This document shows positions 9,101 to 16,283 of a DNA stretch of 28,848 nucleotides, in pieces. The translations under genes and the position numbers were made by a program. Within the stretch, counting starts at the first letter, position 1; each line of letters starts with the position of its first letter. Source of the DNA: JAYEIA01 sp964472505 (GTDB lineage Bacteria; Bacteroidota; Bacteroidia; Bacteroidales; JAADGE01). Under the pieces are notes generated by a model. That model saw only the letters and a program-made list of their open reading frames with translations. It ran no database searches and was not told where the DNA came from. The stretch covers positions 1 through 28,848 of the forward strand of contig CAYYQW010000051.1 of NCBI GenBank assembly GCA_964472505.1. The letters run 5' to 3'.

Positions 9101-9434
9101 TTTTTTCCGTCAAAAAGATTTAGGTGTCATTATCGGAACCCGCACTTGGGGCGGACTGGTAGGCATGAGCGGAAACGCCGGTTTGGTTGACGGCGGTTAT
9201 ATTGCCGTACCGCGTTTCGGTATTTATGAGCCCGACGGAAAATGGATCATTGAAGGAATCGGAGTTTCTCCGGATATTGAAGTTCAGGATATGCCGCACC
9301 TACTGGCGAAAGGGAAAGATCCTTCGTTGGAGAAAGCCGTTGAGTTGTTATTGAAAGAGTTGGATGAAAATCCGACCAAAGAGGAGAAAGTACCCGAAAA
9401 TCCGAACCGATCTCGTTGGTTGGAGCACGAATAG
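6192..9434 (+). CDS. tricorn-like S41 peptidase (secreted)
   Basis: 1080-aa exported protease of the tricorn type, likely cutting peptides in the periplasm. The signal peptide is about residues 1-24. Two beta-propellers follow (to about residue 670), with repeated PD40/WD40-like signatures such as FPKISPDGKWIAFSA, FADLSPDGKKVAFTY and FPQWSPDGKYIAYYS. A tricorn core, a PDZ-like stretch (about 760-850) and the S41 catalytic domain follow. Residues matching the tricorn active site are His739 (TGHAYV), Ser963 (YSSSGGDAF) and Glu1021 (IIEGIGVSPDIEV). The Ser that precedes the catalytic His in archaeal tricorn is Gly738 here, and the residue after the nucleophile is Gly, not Asp. Length is typical. 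It is a single-gene unit with no obvious functional link to its neighbours. Confidence 0.95.
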   Translation: MKHNFKVLLLFAFLFSFGNAQLFAYDDARMLRYPDIKGEQIVFVYAGNIWTVEASGGEARQLTSHKGLELFPKISPDGKWIAFSAEYSGSRQVYIMPAQGGTPQQLTYYNDVGNMPPRGGFDNVVMGWTPDSKQVFFRSNRTPFGERMGKYFTISINGGFEEELPIPHGGFADLSPDGKKVAFTYVDREFRTWKRYKGGRASDLWIYNLEEDISEKITDFDGTDQIPVWQGDKIYFASDRDLWLNIYSYDTKSGNTKQITNHENFDVMWPSGADGKIVYEHGGYIYKLDTQSGQTEKVEVSIRYDNPNTLPYFKNVEKNIHSYALSPGGKRVLFDARGDVFSVPAGTGSTYNLTQKQGVRAVFPQWSPDGKYIAYYSDESGEYEVYLLENKKNAEAKQITQNSKGWKYKGEWSPDSKMLVFFDRSMRLQLLNTESEKITIIDTPTSNEIRSYAFSPDSRFVTYTKNSANGQSSIWVYNIENKSTQQLTGDEFNDYSPVFSKCGNYMFFLSNRDFNLEFSNFEFNYLYNKATRIYALPLNSDVPRLFETEEIFESLGKTDDKSGETESAEIQVRIEFENAENRVVAFPFPSGSYRGLNATDNGIVYINDGGLQHYNTQENENKTIMESISSAELSADGKKFLYRYGSGYGVADFKPGQKAGEGKLNLDDLTMKIEPRKEWTQIFNDAWRIYRDYFYVSNLHNVDWQGFKEKYSAMLPYLNHRFDLDYILGELVAETNTGHAYVNYGDFERVERTETGLLGAKLKADSKNNRYIISKIYPGENWNKSRRSPLTVQGIDISEGEYLIAVDGHDVTTKDNPYMYLENKADKKVELTINSKPTAKGARSYVIEPVKSELELMYLDWVNTRRELTEELSNGRIGYMHVPNTAVEGNRELHRGMYANHHKEALIIDERFNGGGFIPDRMIELLSRETMALWHRAGLDPMRTPGIAHDGPKAMLINGYSSSGGDAFPYFFRQKDLGVIIGTRTWGGLVGMSGNAGLVDGGYIAVPRFGIYEPDGKWIIEGIGVSPDIEVQDMPHLLAKGKDPSLEKAVELLLKELDENPTKEEKVPENPNRSRWLEHE

Positions 9435-9497
9435 TTTATATTTGAGAGCACTCCGAAAAGGCCATAATTCAACGAATAAAATCATAAATGTCTGACA

Positions 9498-9533
9498 ATT
9501 ATAAACCGACGGGTTAACCCGTCGGTTTATAAT
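9498..9533. terminator. 36-bp perfect palindrome, bidirectional terminator
   Basis: Perfect inverted repeat centred between 9515 and 9516, with ccgacggg/cccgtcgg at its core and AT-rich outer arms. It lies 63 bp past the stop of the tricorn-like gene and about 73 bp past the stop of the convergent alanine racemase gene, so it can end transcription from both sides. Each arm's outer end is T-rich on its own transcript (ttataat). Confidence 0.7.
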
Positions 9534-9606
9534 AAGGAGGCTGAGCCTGTCGAAGTCGATGCCTCGGTATCCGGTCAAATATAATGCTGCTTGCTGAGGT
9601 CTGTGT

Positions 9607-10755
9607 TTAATCAACTACTTTTCTTGGTATGTCGATAGGCAAACGGGAAAGAACTTCATAATTAATGCTGTCACTGCCGCTGCCAAAATAACTGACAGAT
9701 ATTTCCAAATCGCCTTGTTTGCCGATTATAACGGCTTCATCGCCAATTTTAACATGCTCGGTTTCGGTAATATCCACGGCTATCATATTCATATTTACCA
9801 AACCAATAATGCTGCAACGCTTTCCGCCTATCAGCACTCGGCCTTTATTACTAAAATCGCGGCTGTATCCGTTGGAATAACCTATGGGCAGAATGGCTAT
9901 CAGCATATCGCTGCCGGCAAGATAAAAGTTGCCGTAGCCCACAAAATCGCCGGTTGCAATTTTTTTAATGGTCATCACTTTTGTTTTCCACGAAATGGCG
10001 CGTGTGAGCGGATCTTTATAAGCTTTCTTAAGGGTATAATGGCGAATAAAAGTTTCTTGGCTGGGCCAAAATCCGTATTGCAGAATACCTACACGCACCA
10101 TATTAAATTTAATGTGCGGATAATTAATAGTTCCGGCTGAATTGGCTATATGGGTATATTCGGGGAAAAGGTTGTTACGTTTAAATCTGTGTTTAATATT
10201 TTGAAAATGAGCTATTTGTTTATTTACTCTCACGTGGTTTGCAATGCTTTCAGGCCCGGCCAAATGTGTGCAAAGCCCTTTGAAAACCAGGTGCTTACTG
10301 TTTTCAATCAGTATTTTAATGACCGTATCCAGCTCATTTTTTTCAATACCGGTTCGGTGCATGCCGGTTTCCAGTTCAATATGAATTTTTGCGGGAATAC
10401 CCAGGCGAACAGCTTCTGAAAGCACTTTTTTTAAGCGGCTTAAATCAAAAACAAACATTTCAATTCCGCGCTCAATGGCTTTGGATACTTGTCTGTTTTC
10501 AATCATGCCCATAATGCAAACATCGGCTGTTTGTGTGTATTTTTTTACCATTAGGGCTTCATCAAAAGAGAATACCGAAAAATGGTCAATGCCTAATTCT
10601 TCAATTAGAGGCGGATAGGTTTTAAGGCCGTGCCCGTACGCGTTGGATTTTACTACGGAAGAAATGCGAACGGTAGGGCCTACCATTTCCCGCAGTGTAT
10701 TTAAATTGGCATTAATGGCTGAACGGCTTATGGAAATTACGGATGAAGTGTGCAT
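9607..10755 (-). CDS. alr: alanine racemase
   Basis: PLP-dependent fold-type III racemase of 382 aa, interconverting L- and D-alanine in the cytosol, normally for peptidoglycan. The N-terminal TIM barrel carries the PLP lysine Lys36 in VVKSNAYGHG. HIELETGMHRTGI and THLAGPES follow the family. The C-terminal beta domain has the second catalytic residue Tyr274 in DFVGYGNFY (compare SYGATY of Geobacillus Alr), the GYSNGYSR motif and VNMNM. It is last in a six-gene minus-strand cluster, 6 bp after the M23-like gene. The sequence matches Alr well, but substrate range (alanine or other amino acids) cannot be read from it, and a second racemase-like gene lies in the same cluster. Confidence 0.93.
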   Translation of the reverse strand: MHTSSVISISRSAINANLNTLREMVGPTVRISSVVKSNAYGHGLKTYPPLIEELGIDHFSVFSFDEALMVKKYTQTADVCIMGMIENRQVSKAIERGIEMFVFDLSRLKKVLSEAVRLGIPAKIHIELETGMHRTGIEKNELDTVIKILIENSKHLVFKGLCTHLAGPESIANHVRVNKQIAHFQNIKHRFKRNNLFPEYTHIANSAGTINYPHIKFNMVRVGILQYGFWPSQETFIRHYTLKKAYKDPLTRAISWKTKVMTIKKIATGDFVGYGNFYLAGSDMLIAILPIGYSNGYSRDFSNKGRVLIGGKRCSIIGLVNMNMIAVDITETEHVKIGDEAVIIGKQGDLEISVSYFGSGSDSINYEVLSRLPIDIPRKVVD

Positions 10756-10761
10756 ATATAA

Positions 10762-11430
10762 TCAGATTGAAAGTATAATTTTGGGGTCGGGACAAATTTC
10801 CAGAAAATCGTTTTTTTCCTTCTTATTACATACACCCGGAAAGTCGCCCCAATATCCCTGTATATCGCTGATGATTTGAAAATGCAAATGCGGCGGCCAA
10901 TATCCGTTTTCGTCATCGGCTCCCGTTTCGGCAAAGGCTTCGCCTTTTTCAATGATTTGCCCGGGCTGCTTATCTTCCAAGCTTTGCTTTGAAAGGTGCC
11001 CGTAAAGGGTATAAAAAACAGTGTCATTCAGTTGATGTTCAAGAATAATCGTAGGGCCGTAATCTCCGAAATTATCATTTATTTGAAAACTGTGAACTGT
11101 TGCTTTCAAAGGGCTGCAAACAGGCGTTTTTGCCGGACACCAAACATCGGTTCCGAGGTGTATGCTGCGTGCATTTTCATCGGTTCCGAAATGCTTACTG
11201 CGTTTATAAACAATACGGTCTTCACCGTATCCTCCGTATCCGATTTCAGCGCCGTGAGCATCCAGTTCTTCCTGAATAACAGCTGCCAGAGCTTGGGTGT
11301 TGTCCAATTGTATTTGCCTGAGCTTCGGATTATTTTCGGTGAAATCCAGAGGAATGAGTTTTTTCCCGGAAAAATCAATGACTGAAGCAAAATTCGGATT
11401 TTCGGCTTTTAATAATGTTTCAAGTTGCAT
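10762..11430 (-). CDS. M23-family (LytM-fold) metallopeptidase-like protein without signal peptide
   Basis: 222 aa with a complete M23 zinc site: His91 and Asp95 (IHLGTDVW), His145 (YGHL) and His181-Leu-His183 (PPHLHFQ). Unlike cell-wall M23 endopeptidases it has no signal peptide or membrane helix (N-terminus MQLETLLKAENPNF). It instead resembles, from memory, the M23-like domain found inside large cytosolic fusion proteins with an aminoglycoside-phosphotransferase-like domain and a class-III aminotransferase. Motifs such as YGPTIILEH and GDFPGV point that way. The neighbours (two PLP racemases, M20 amidohydrolase) support a metabolic role in the cytosol, not wall cleavage. Substrate unknown. 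Confidence 0.85.
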   Translation of the reverse strand: MQLETLLKAENPNFASVIDFSGKKLIPLDFTENNPKLRQIQLDNTQALAAVIQEELDAHGAEIGYGGYGEDRIVYKRSKHFGTDENARSIHLGTDVWCPAKTPVCSPLKATVHSFQINDNFGDYGPTIILEHQLNDTVFYTLYGHLSKQSLEDKQPGQIIEKGEAFAETGADDENGYWPPHLHFQIISDIQGYWGDFPGVCNKKEKNDFLEICPDPKIILSI

Positions 11431-11461
11431 TACTTGGGCTTATATGGTTGTTAATAAGTTG

Positions 11462-11490
11462 ATTAGCCGCATTTTAATAATGCGACTAAT
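11462..11490 (-). other. intercistronic hairpin between racemase-like and M23 genes
   Basis: Twelve-base arms (attagccgcatt and aatgcgactaat on the plus strand) around a 5-nt loop. The single mismatch on the plus strand becomes a G-U pair in the minus-strand transcript, so the structure is complete only in the mRNA sense. It lies in the 92-bp gap of the cluster with no T-tract, so it looks like an mRNA processing or stability element more than a terminator. Confidence 0.5.
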
Positions 11491-11522
11491 TGATTTACTG
11501 TGCATAATTTTAAAAACATTGT

Positions 11523-12623
11523 CTATCGAAATTCTTTATCAATAAATTTAGAATTAAGCAATCTTGCCACGCCCATATAGTTGGGTTTGAAGATGAAACT
11601 TTTTCCTACTTTATATTTATCTTTATTTTCCGGTTTTTTCACATTGTTTATTTTATAAACCGTCATATCGGAAGTGGTTCCCACAAATTCAAAGTTTTCA
11701 TCAGTGGGCTTGATATTGTCAATATCAACATCCAAAATACCGAAATCGAAAATACCTTTATTGGCTTTTACGGTTCGGTCCACATCCTGTTCTTGTTCCG
11801 AAGTATGCCCGATACTGGCTTCGCTGATATTTCCGTCGGGAACGATAATTTTTTCTTCCATTTCCAGCAACCAAGCCTCCAAATCAAAGGTATCGGTTGA
11901 TAAATCGCTAAACTTTTTGTTGTCTAAAGGGCTGGTGCCGAAAAATGCAGATTCCCCGATTCTGAAATGGTTCAATTCTTTGGGAACCACACCGGATTCC
12001 ACAAGCGGAAGGGTAATGGAGCTTCCGCCCGAAACATAGGGCAGTTTAGTGTCGAATTGCGACTCTATAAGTTGCTTGTAAAGAACCAGTTGCATGAGTT
12101 TGTCGAAGCTGGGTTCCACGCCGTACATGCACCCGAGATTAGATCCGATACCGATGACCTCGATATGAGGTAAATTAAATATTTGTCGATAGAAATCCAG
12201 TACGTTTTCTCTGAGTACGCCTTCACGCAGCTCACCCAGTTCTATCATGATAATAACGCGGTGTATTTTATTTTGTTTTTGCGCTTCTTTATTCAAGAGC
12301 TTAATGGTGTAAAGTGAAGAATTAAGCGAAACATCAGCAAACTCAACCACTTCTTTTGCATAAACCGATGCGGGCGGTTTTATGTAAATGGTACGCAGGC
12401 CGGGATTTACTTCTTTAATGTTTTTAAGGCTTGTAAGTCTGGAATCGCCTATTGAATGAATGTTTTCGATGACTTCGTCAATAAGAATCTCTTTTAAAAA
12501 TTCTTTATCGCCTGAGAACACTTTAGTTATCAGGCTCCAATATATGTCATGCTTCCCGAGGAATTCGGAAATTTTGCTAATATTGGAAATAATATTTTGT
12601 GTTTTGATTACTAATTTTGCCAT
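11523..12623 (-). CDS. alanine/ornithine racemase-like PLP enzyme
   Basis: 366-aa protein of the alanine-racemase N-terminal-domain (fold-type III) class, close in style to clostridial ornithine racemase. Lys34 in LITKVFSGD is the likely PLP lysine; IMIELGELREGV, GIGSNLGCMYGV and VSGGSSITLPLV form the barrel strands and phosphate-binding region; RIGESAFFGT follows. It lacks the classical Alr C-terminal domain layout, so it is not a second Alr. Ornithine racemase normally feeds D-ornithine aminomutase, but no such genes are in the window, so the substrate is open (ornithine, lysine, serine or another amino acid). Gaps to neighbours are 69 and 92 bp, each with an mRNA-sense hairpin. Confidence 0.85.
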   Translation of the reverse strand: MAKLVIKTQNIISNISKISEFLGKHDIYWSLITKVFSGDKEFLKEILIDEVIENIHSIGDSRLTSLKNIKEVNPGLRTIYIKPPASVYAKEVVEFADVSLNSSLYTIKLLNKEAQKQNKIHRVIIMIELGELREGVLRENVLDFYRQIFNLPHIEVIGIGSNLGCMYGVEPSFDKLMQLVLYKQLIESQFDTKLPYVSGGSSITLPLVESGVVPKELNHFRIGESAFFGTSPLDNKKFSDLSTDTFDLEAWLLEMEEKIIVPDGNISEASIGHTSEQEQDVDRTVKANKGIFDFGILDVDIDNIKPTDENFEFVGTTSDMTVYKINNVKKPENKDKYKVGKSFIFKPNYMGVARLLNSKFIDKEFR

Positions 12624-12643
12624 TTTATAAGGTCTTAATTAAT

Positions 12644-12674
12644 GGCCGGAAATCATATTTAGCGATTCCCGGCC
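12644..12674 (-). other. intercistronic hairpin between GNAT and racemase-like genes
   Basis: ggccgg pairs with ccggcc and the inner aatc with gatt. The one mismatch between them on the plus strand is a G-U pair in the minus-strand RNA, giving a continuous 11-bp stem with a 9-nt loop. It ends about 20 bp upstream of the racemase-like start codon. It has no T-tract after it, so processing, stability or translational control is more likely than termination. Confidence 0.5.
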
Positions 12675-12692
12675 GAAAAATTTTATCAACAA

Positions 12693-13136
12693 TTATTTAT
12701 TGCTGTAACGCATCTCAGCGTATTTATTTTCAAATCCTAAGCGTTCGTATAAGCGTTTGGCCGGGTTGTCATATTCCACGTGCAGTTTTACATCGCCTTC
12801 GGCTATTTCGAAAGATTTTTTCACAATAGAACCGCCAAAGCCTTTGCCGCGGTATTGGGCATCAACAGCTACATATACCAGAATATTTTCCGGAATATAT
12901 CCGCCCATGCCGGTTTCATTCATTATGAGGCCTCCTACCAAGTTTCCTTCGTAAAATGCTGCCAAAACAAAACCGCCTTCGCCTTTATTATCCGAAAAAG
13001 CATAGTCTATACAACGTTGAATATCTGCTTCGGGATCGCCGAAACGGTCGAGATGTTTGAACATGAATTTTCCGAATTCATCACGACTTACGCCTGAAAA
13101 CTCACTTTCTTTTCTTATTACTTTGATGTCTAACAT
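12693..13136 (-). CDS. GNAT-family N-acetyltransferase
   Basis: 147-aa acetyl-CoA-dependent acyltransferase. Motif A is clear: LVYVAVDAQYRGKGFGGSIV, with the RGKGFG pyrophosphate loop, followed by NPAKRLYERLGF, the usual motif B alanine/tyrosine segment. The N-terminal half (VIRKESEFSGVSRDEFGKFM) is divergent and probably sets the substrate. The start at 13136 (MLDIKVIRK) is preferred over 13166, which would add ten residues without family likeness. It lies between the M20 amidohydrolase and the racemase-like gene, so an amino-acid or peptide amine is a reasonable but unproven acceptor. Confidence 0.87.
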   Translation of the reverse strand: MLDIKVIRKESEFSGVSRDEFGKFMFKHLDRFGDPEADIQRCIDYAFSDNKGEGGFVLAAFYEGNLVGGLIMNETGMGGYIPENILVYVAVDAQYRGKGFGGSIVKKSFEIAEGDVKLHVEYDNPAKRLYERLGFENKYAEMRYSNK

Positions 13137-13194
13137 AGGTATAATTTTAAAATTTATTAATTTCAATTCATTACGAATTGTTTATTAAAAGGAA

Positions 13195-14334
13195 TTAATT
13201 ATCGTATAAAAATTCTTCACAGATTCCGTAAAACAACTCGGAGCCGGTAGCTATTATTTCGTCCGGGAAATCGTAGTCCGGATTATGTAATTTGGCTTGC
13301 TCAAGCCCGGAGCCTAAACCAAAAAATGCGCCGGGATAATTATTCAGGTAGTTTCCAAAATCTTCCGACCAGCGGTAAGGCTGTGGGTTATATTTAATAT
13401 TGAGTTGTTTGTTTTTGGTAACTTTATGTAAAATATTGTAGGCTTCCGGATGATTTTCCGTTGCCGGAAAAACTTCTGTGTATGAAATGTCTAATTGCAG
13501 ATTGTGGCTTTTTGCTATTTCTGAAATTCGGTCTTTGGTTTTGTTTCGTAAAAGGCTCATGTCTTCGTTGGTGTATGAGCGCAAGGTAAGCATTATTACC
13601 GCCTTTCCGGGCGTAGTACCGAAAGCCTGTTCGCCCATTTTTATGTGAATGGGTGTGATAAGGATAAAATCCTTAAACTGTTTTTTATTATCGGTAATGT
13701 TTTTTACGGCGGCAATTATTTCTTTTATGGCCCAAACGGGGCTGTTTCCGTTTTCCGGTTCGGCAGCATGTGAGCTTTTTCCTTTGAGTTCTATTATCAT
13801 GCCTTCCGAAGCCGATGCAAACGAGTTTTCTTTTAGCAGTATGGTGTGTTTTTCTTCGCCCGGAATGTTGTGGAGACCGAATACATAGTCGGGTTCCAAT
13901 TGTTTAAATTCAGGCGTTTGCAGAAGCTCGTAAGCGCCTTGTCCGGTTTCCTCGGCCGGTTGAAACAAAAGTACGGCACGGCCTTTTTGCGGCGGCTTGT
14001 TATGCAATTTTTCTGCCAAAGCCGTAAGTATGGCCGAGTGTCCGTCGTGCCCGCAGGCATGCATAACACCCGGGTTTTTTGAGCGGTGCGCTATATTATT
14101 TTCTTCATCAAATGGCAGAGCGTCGGTATCGGCTCTGAACATTAGGGTTTTTCCCGGTTCTTTTCCTTCAAAGCTGAAAGCCAAGCCGGTGTTGCTCAAT
14201 TCGCTTATTTTATCGGGTTTGTATTGTTTAAAGAAATTCAGAATTTTATCTTTTGTGCGGTATTCTTTGCCTGACAGTTCCGGGTCGGAATGCAGGTCTT
14301 TTCTGAATTGTATAATATGACTTGATATTTTCAT
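13195..14334 (-). CDS. M20-family amidohydrolase/peptidase
   Basis: 379-aa cytosolic metalloenzyme of the M20D type (N-acyl-amino-acid or hippurate amidohydrolases). The metal ligands are visible: Cys94 and His96 in HACGHDGH, Glu128-Glu129 in FQPAEETGQGA and His155 in FGLHNIPG. The lid-domain histidine lies in KGKSSHAAEP, and EDFGNYLNNYPGAFFGLGSG is the usual C-terminal block. Family members remove acyl groups from amino acids or split small conjugates. It starts 5 bp after the symporter stop, so the two are co-transcribed and probably coupled: import, then deacylation. Exact substrate unknown. Confidence 0.93.
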   Translation of the reverse strand: MKISSHIIQFRKDLHSDPELSGKEYRTKDKILNFFKQYKPDKISELSNTGLAFSFEGKEPGKTLMFRADTDALPFDEENNIAHRSKNPGVMHACGHDGHSAILTALAEKLHNKPPQKGRAVLLFQPAEETGQGAYELLQTPEFKQLEPDYVFGLHNIPGEEKHTILLKENSFASASEGMIIELKGKSSHAAEPENGNSPVWAIKEIIAAVKNITDNKKQFKDFILITPIHIKMGEQAFGTTPGKAVIMLTLRSYTNEDMSLLRNKTKDRISEIAKSHNLQLDISYTEVFPATENHPEAYNILHKVTKNKQLNIKYNPQPYRWSEDFGNYLNNYPGAFFGLGSGLEQAKLHNPDYDFPDEIIATGSELFYGICEEFLYDN

Positions 14335-14339
14335 TCGAG

Positions 14340-15956
14340 TTATTGTCTTGAATTTGTTTTTCGGTTTAAAATGTAATGGCTTCCGAAAAATAATACAATC
14401 GAAACCAAAATACCGAAAATATTGGCATCCAATCCGTAAGGCAATTTAAAAGAAATTTCCATAAATTTAAAATATATCAGTTGTAAATCACTAATATACA
14501 AAGAAATTTCTTTAACTGTCATTTCCGCAAAATTAACATCGCTCAGACTTGGGAAGGCTGCTTGTATTTCGGTAATTTTTTGACTTAATTCAGTTTGGGC
14601 AATACGCACGGGAATTTGTATTTTGAACATTTGTAAAAACAGGGTAGTGCCGCCTCCGCCAAGCATGGCAAGAATAGCAGAAAGGGGTTTGATGTTTTTT
14701 ACAAAAAGTGCGGCAATTACCGGCATAAATAAGCCGGAAACCATAAATGCATATGAATACAACATTAAGTCCAATACATTTTGCATGAAACCGGCAAGTG
14801 TTACCGCCAGAATGCCTATAGAGAGTGTTATCAGTTGAGATACCAAGAGACGTAATTTTCTGTTGTCGCCAAATTTAAAGATACGTTCCAAAATATCGGT
14901 TTGGATATTTCCGGATGCAGCCATCAAGCAACTGTCGGCCGTGGAGAGAATGGCCGAAAAGAATGCGGCGAGCATAATTCCCAGCAGGCCTGTGGGCAGA
15001 ACCGTATTGAGCAGCAGGGGTAATCCCATTTCTTCGTCAAAAGCTTGGCCGGCAGCGTAGCCCAGTTCGGCAAACATACCGCTTTCAAATGCCACGCGGC
15101 TCAAAAGCCCGAGTGCGGTTCCCATAAGAGCCATTATCGGCCATTCCAAAAGCCCGGCAAAAAACCAAGCACGTTTAGCTTGTTTTACATTGCGCGACGC
15201 ATAGATTCTTTGGTAGAGCGTCATACCCGTAAACCAAATGGGAATAATTGTAACGGCCCAATAGACCACTTGTTGCCAACGCAGATTATTCATTTGGAAA
15301 AATTCCGGTTCCAATGTTGTTTTGATAGTTTCCCAACCGCCTACTGCGTAATAAGAAATCGGAATGCCTATAAAAACCAAACCCCCAATTAGTAGAATCC
15401 ACTGAACGGTATCGGTGTAAATTACGGCTTTTAAACCGCCAATGGAAGTGTATATCACAGCAATGGCTCCCATTATGAGCAGAGCTGTTGTGAGGCCGAG
15501 TTCCGGGAATGTGGAAGAAGCCAATTTGGCACCGGCTAAAATTTGCGAACTTGAAAAACCGATATAGCCCACGGCTGAAATGATTCCGGCTATAAGAGCC
15601 GTTTCTTTATTATAAAAAAATCTGAATATTTGGGGGAAAGTGAAGAATTTCTTTCGATCGCCGAGTTCTTTTATTTTGGGAATAAGCAGTACGGCGCTTA
15701 TCCAAGCTCCGAGCAGGCCGGTAAACAGCATCCAAGAGCCTGAAATGCCTACGAGAAAACCCAAGCCGCCGAGTCCTATTGAAAATCCGCCGCCAACATC
15801 CGTAGCTACTACCGACAACCCAATGTGGAGGCTGCCCATGGAGCGCCCGCCAACATAGTAATCATCGCGGTTTTTGTTTTTTACAAGGAAATATGCACCT
15901 ACACCCAACATTGCAATCATATATACAATGAAAATGGCCAGATCAACAGAGCTCAT
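14340..15956 (-). CDS. sodium:solute symporter (SSS family)
   Basis: 538-aa inner-membrane Na+-coupled importer with about 13 predicted hydrophobic helices. Signatures include DDYYVGGRSMGSLHIGLSV near the N-terminus, the unwound-helix region SVVATDVGGG, FTFPQIF, GGLKAVIYTDTVQ, and AAFFSAILSTADSCLMAASG, which holds the Na2-site serines typical of the family. The start at 15956 (MSSVDLAIFIVY) is chosen because a consensus promoter at 15996-16027 would place the 15998 alternative inside the -7 box. It is the first gene of the six-gene cluster and probably imports the substrate that the downstream enzymes act on. Confidence 0.93.
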   Translation of the reverse strand: MSSVDLAIFIVYMIAMLGVGAYFLVKNKNRDDYYVGGRSMGSLHIGLSVVATDVGGGFSIGLGGLGFLVGISGSWMLFTGLLGAWISAVLLIPKIKELGDRKKFFTFPQIFRFFYNKETALIAGIISAVGYIGFSSSQILAGAKLASSTFPELGLTTALLIMGAIAVIYTSIGGLKAVIYTDTVQWILLIGGLVFIGIPISYYAVGGWETIKTTLEPEFFQMNNLRWQQVVYWAVTIIPIWFTGMTLYQRIYASRNVKQAKRAWFFAGLLEWPIMALMGTALGLLSRVAFESGMFAELGYAAGQAFDEEMGLPLLLNTVLPTGLLGIMLAAFFSAILSTADSCLMAASGNIQTDILERIFKFGDNRKLRLLVSQLITLSIGILAVTLAGFMQNVLDLMLYSYAFMVSGLFMPVIAALFVKNIKPLSAILAMLGGGGTTLFLQMFKIQIPVRIAQTELSQKITEIQAAFPSLSDVNFAEMTVKEISLYISDLQLIYFKFMEISFKLPYGLDANIFGILVSIVLFFGSHYILNRKTNSRQ

Positions 15957-15995
15957 AAAGTTATTTGATTTTTTTAACGAAACAGATTTCAGCTG

Positions 15996-16027
15996 CAAAG
16001 GTACCCATATTTGGATGAATAGACAAA
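15996..16027 (-). promoter_or_regulatory. consensus promoter of the symporter-to-alr cluster
   Basis: On the minus strand: TTTG, 20 nt, then TACCTTTG, an exact match to the Bacteroidetes housekeeping form TTTG-N19-21-TAnnTTTG. The inferred transcription start near 15990 leaves a leader of about 35 nt before the preferred symporter ATG. Confidence 0.75.
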
Positions 16028-16225
16028 AGCAATTTTTTTACCGTTTTTGAATATCTGTACTTTTACCGTTGGCAAGATTTTTAAAAGGATTTCAATTAAT
16101 GAGTTTAAAAAATATACGGGTTCTGCTGATTAGTTTTTGAAATGTGCTTTTTTGGTTCTTTATTTGAAGTCTGAATAAATAAAGAATATATATATATTGT
16201 TGTGTGATTTCGTTCGGCATTTTGT

Positions 16226-16233
16226 TATGTTTG
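16226..16233 (+). promoter_or_regulatory. putative -7 element of the receiver-PPDK_N gene
   Basis: TATGTTTG matches TAnnTTTG exactly, 50 bp upstream of the ATG. The -33 region is weak (no TTTG at 19-21 nt). Plausible by position only. Confidence 0.45.
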
Positions 16234-16283
16234 CCGCAGTATTTATGTATATTTCAAACTGACTGAGAAAACAGTACTCGCTT

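Larger units (their letters stand above)
15957..16283. other. divergent intergenic region
   Basis: 327 bp between two divergent genes. Besides the two promoter elements listed separately, it holds a short ttttaccgtt motif twice (about 16036-16046 and 16061-16070) and an AT dinucleotide run at about 16187-16198. No gene is supported; the minus-strand frame from 16348 to 16160 has no family likeness and overlaps the promoter. Confidence 0.5.
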
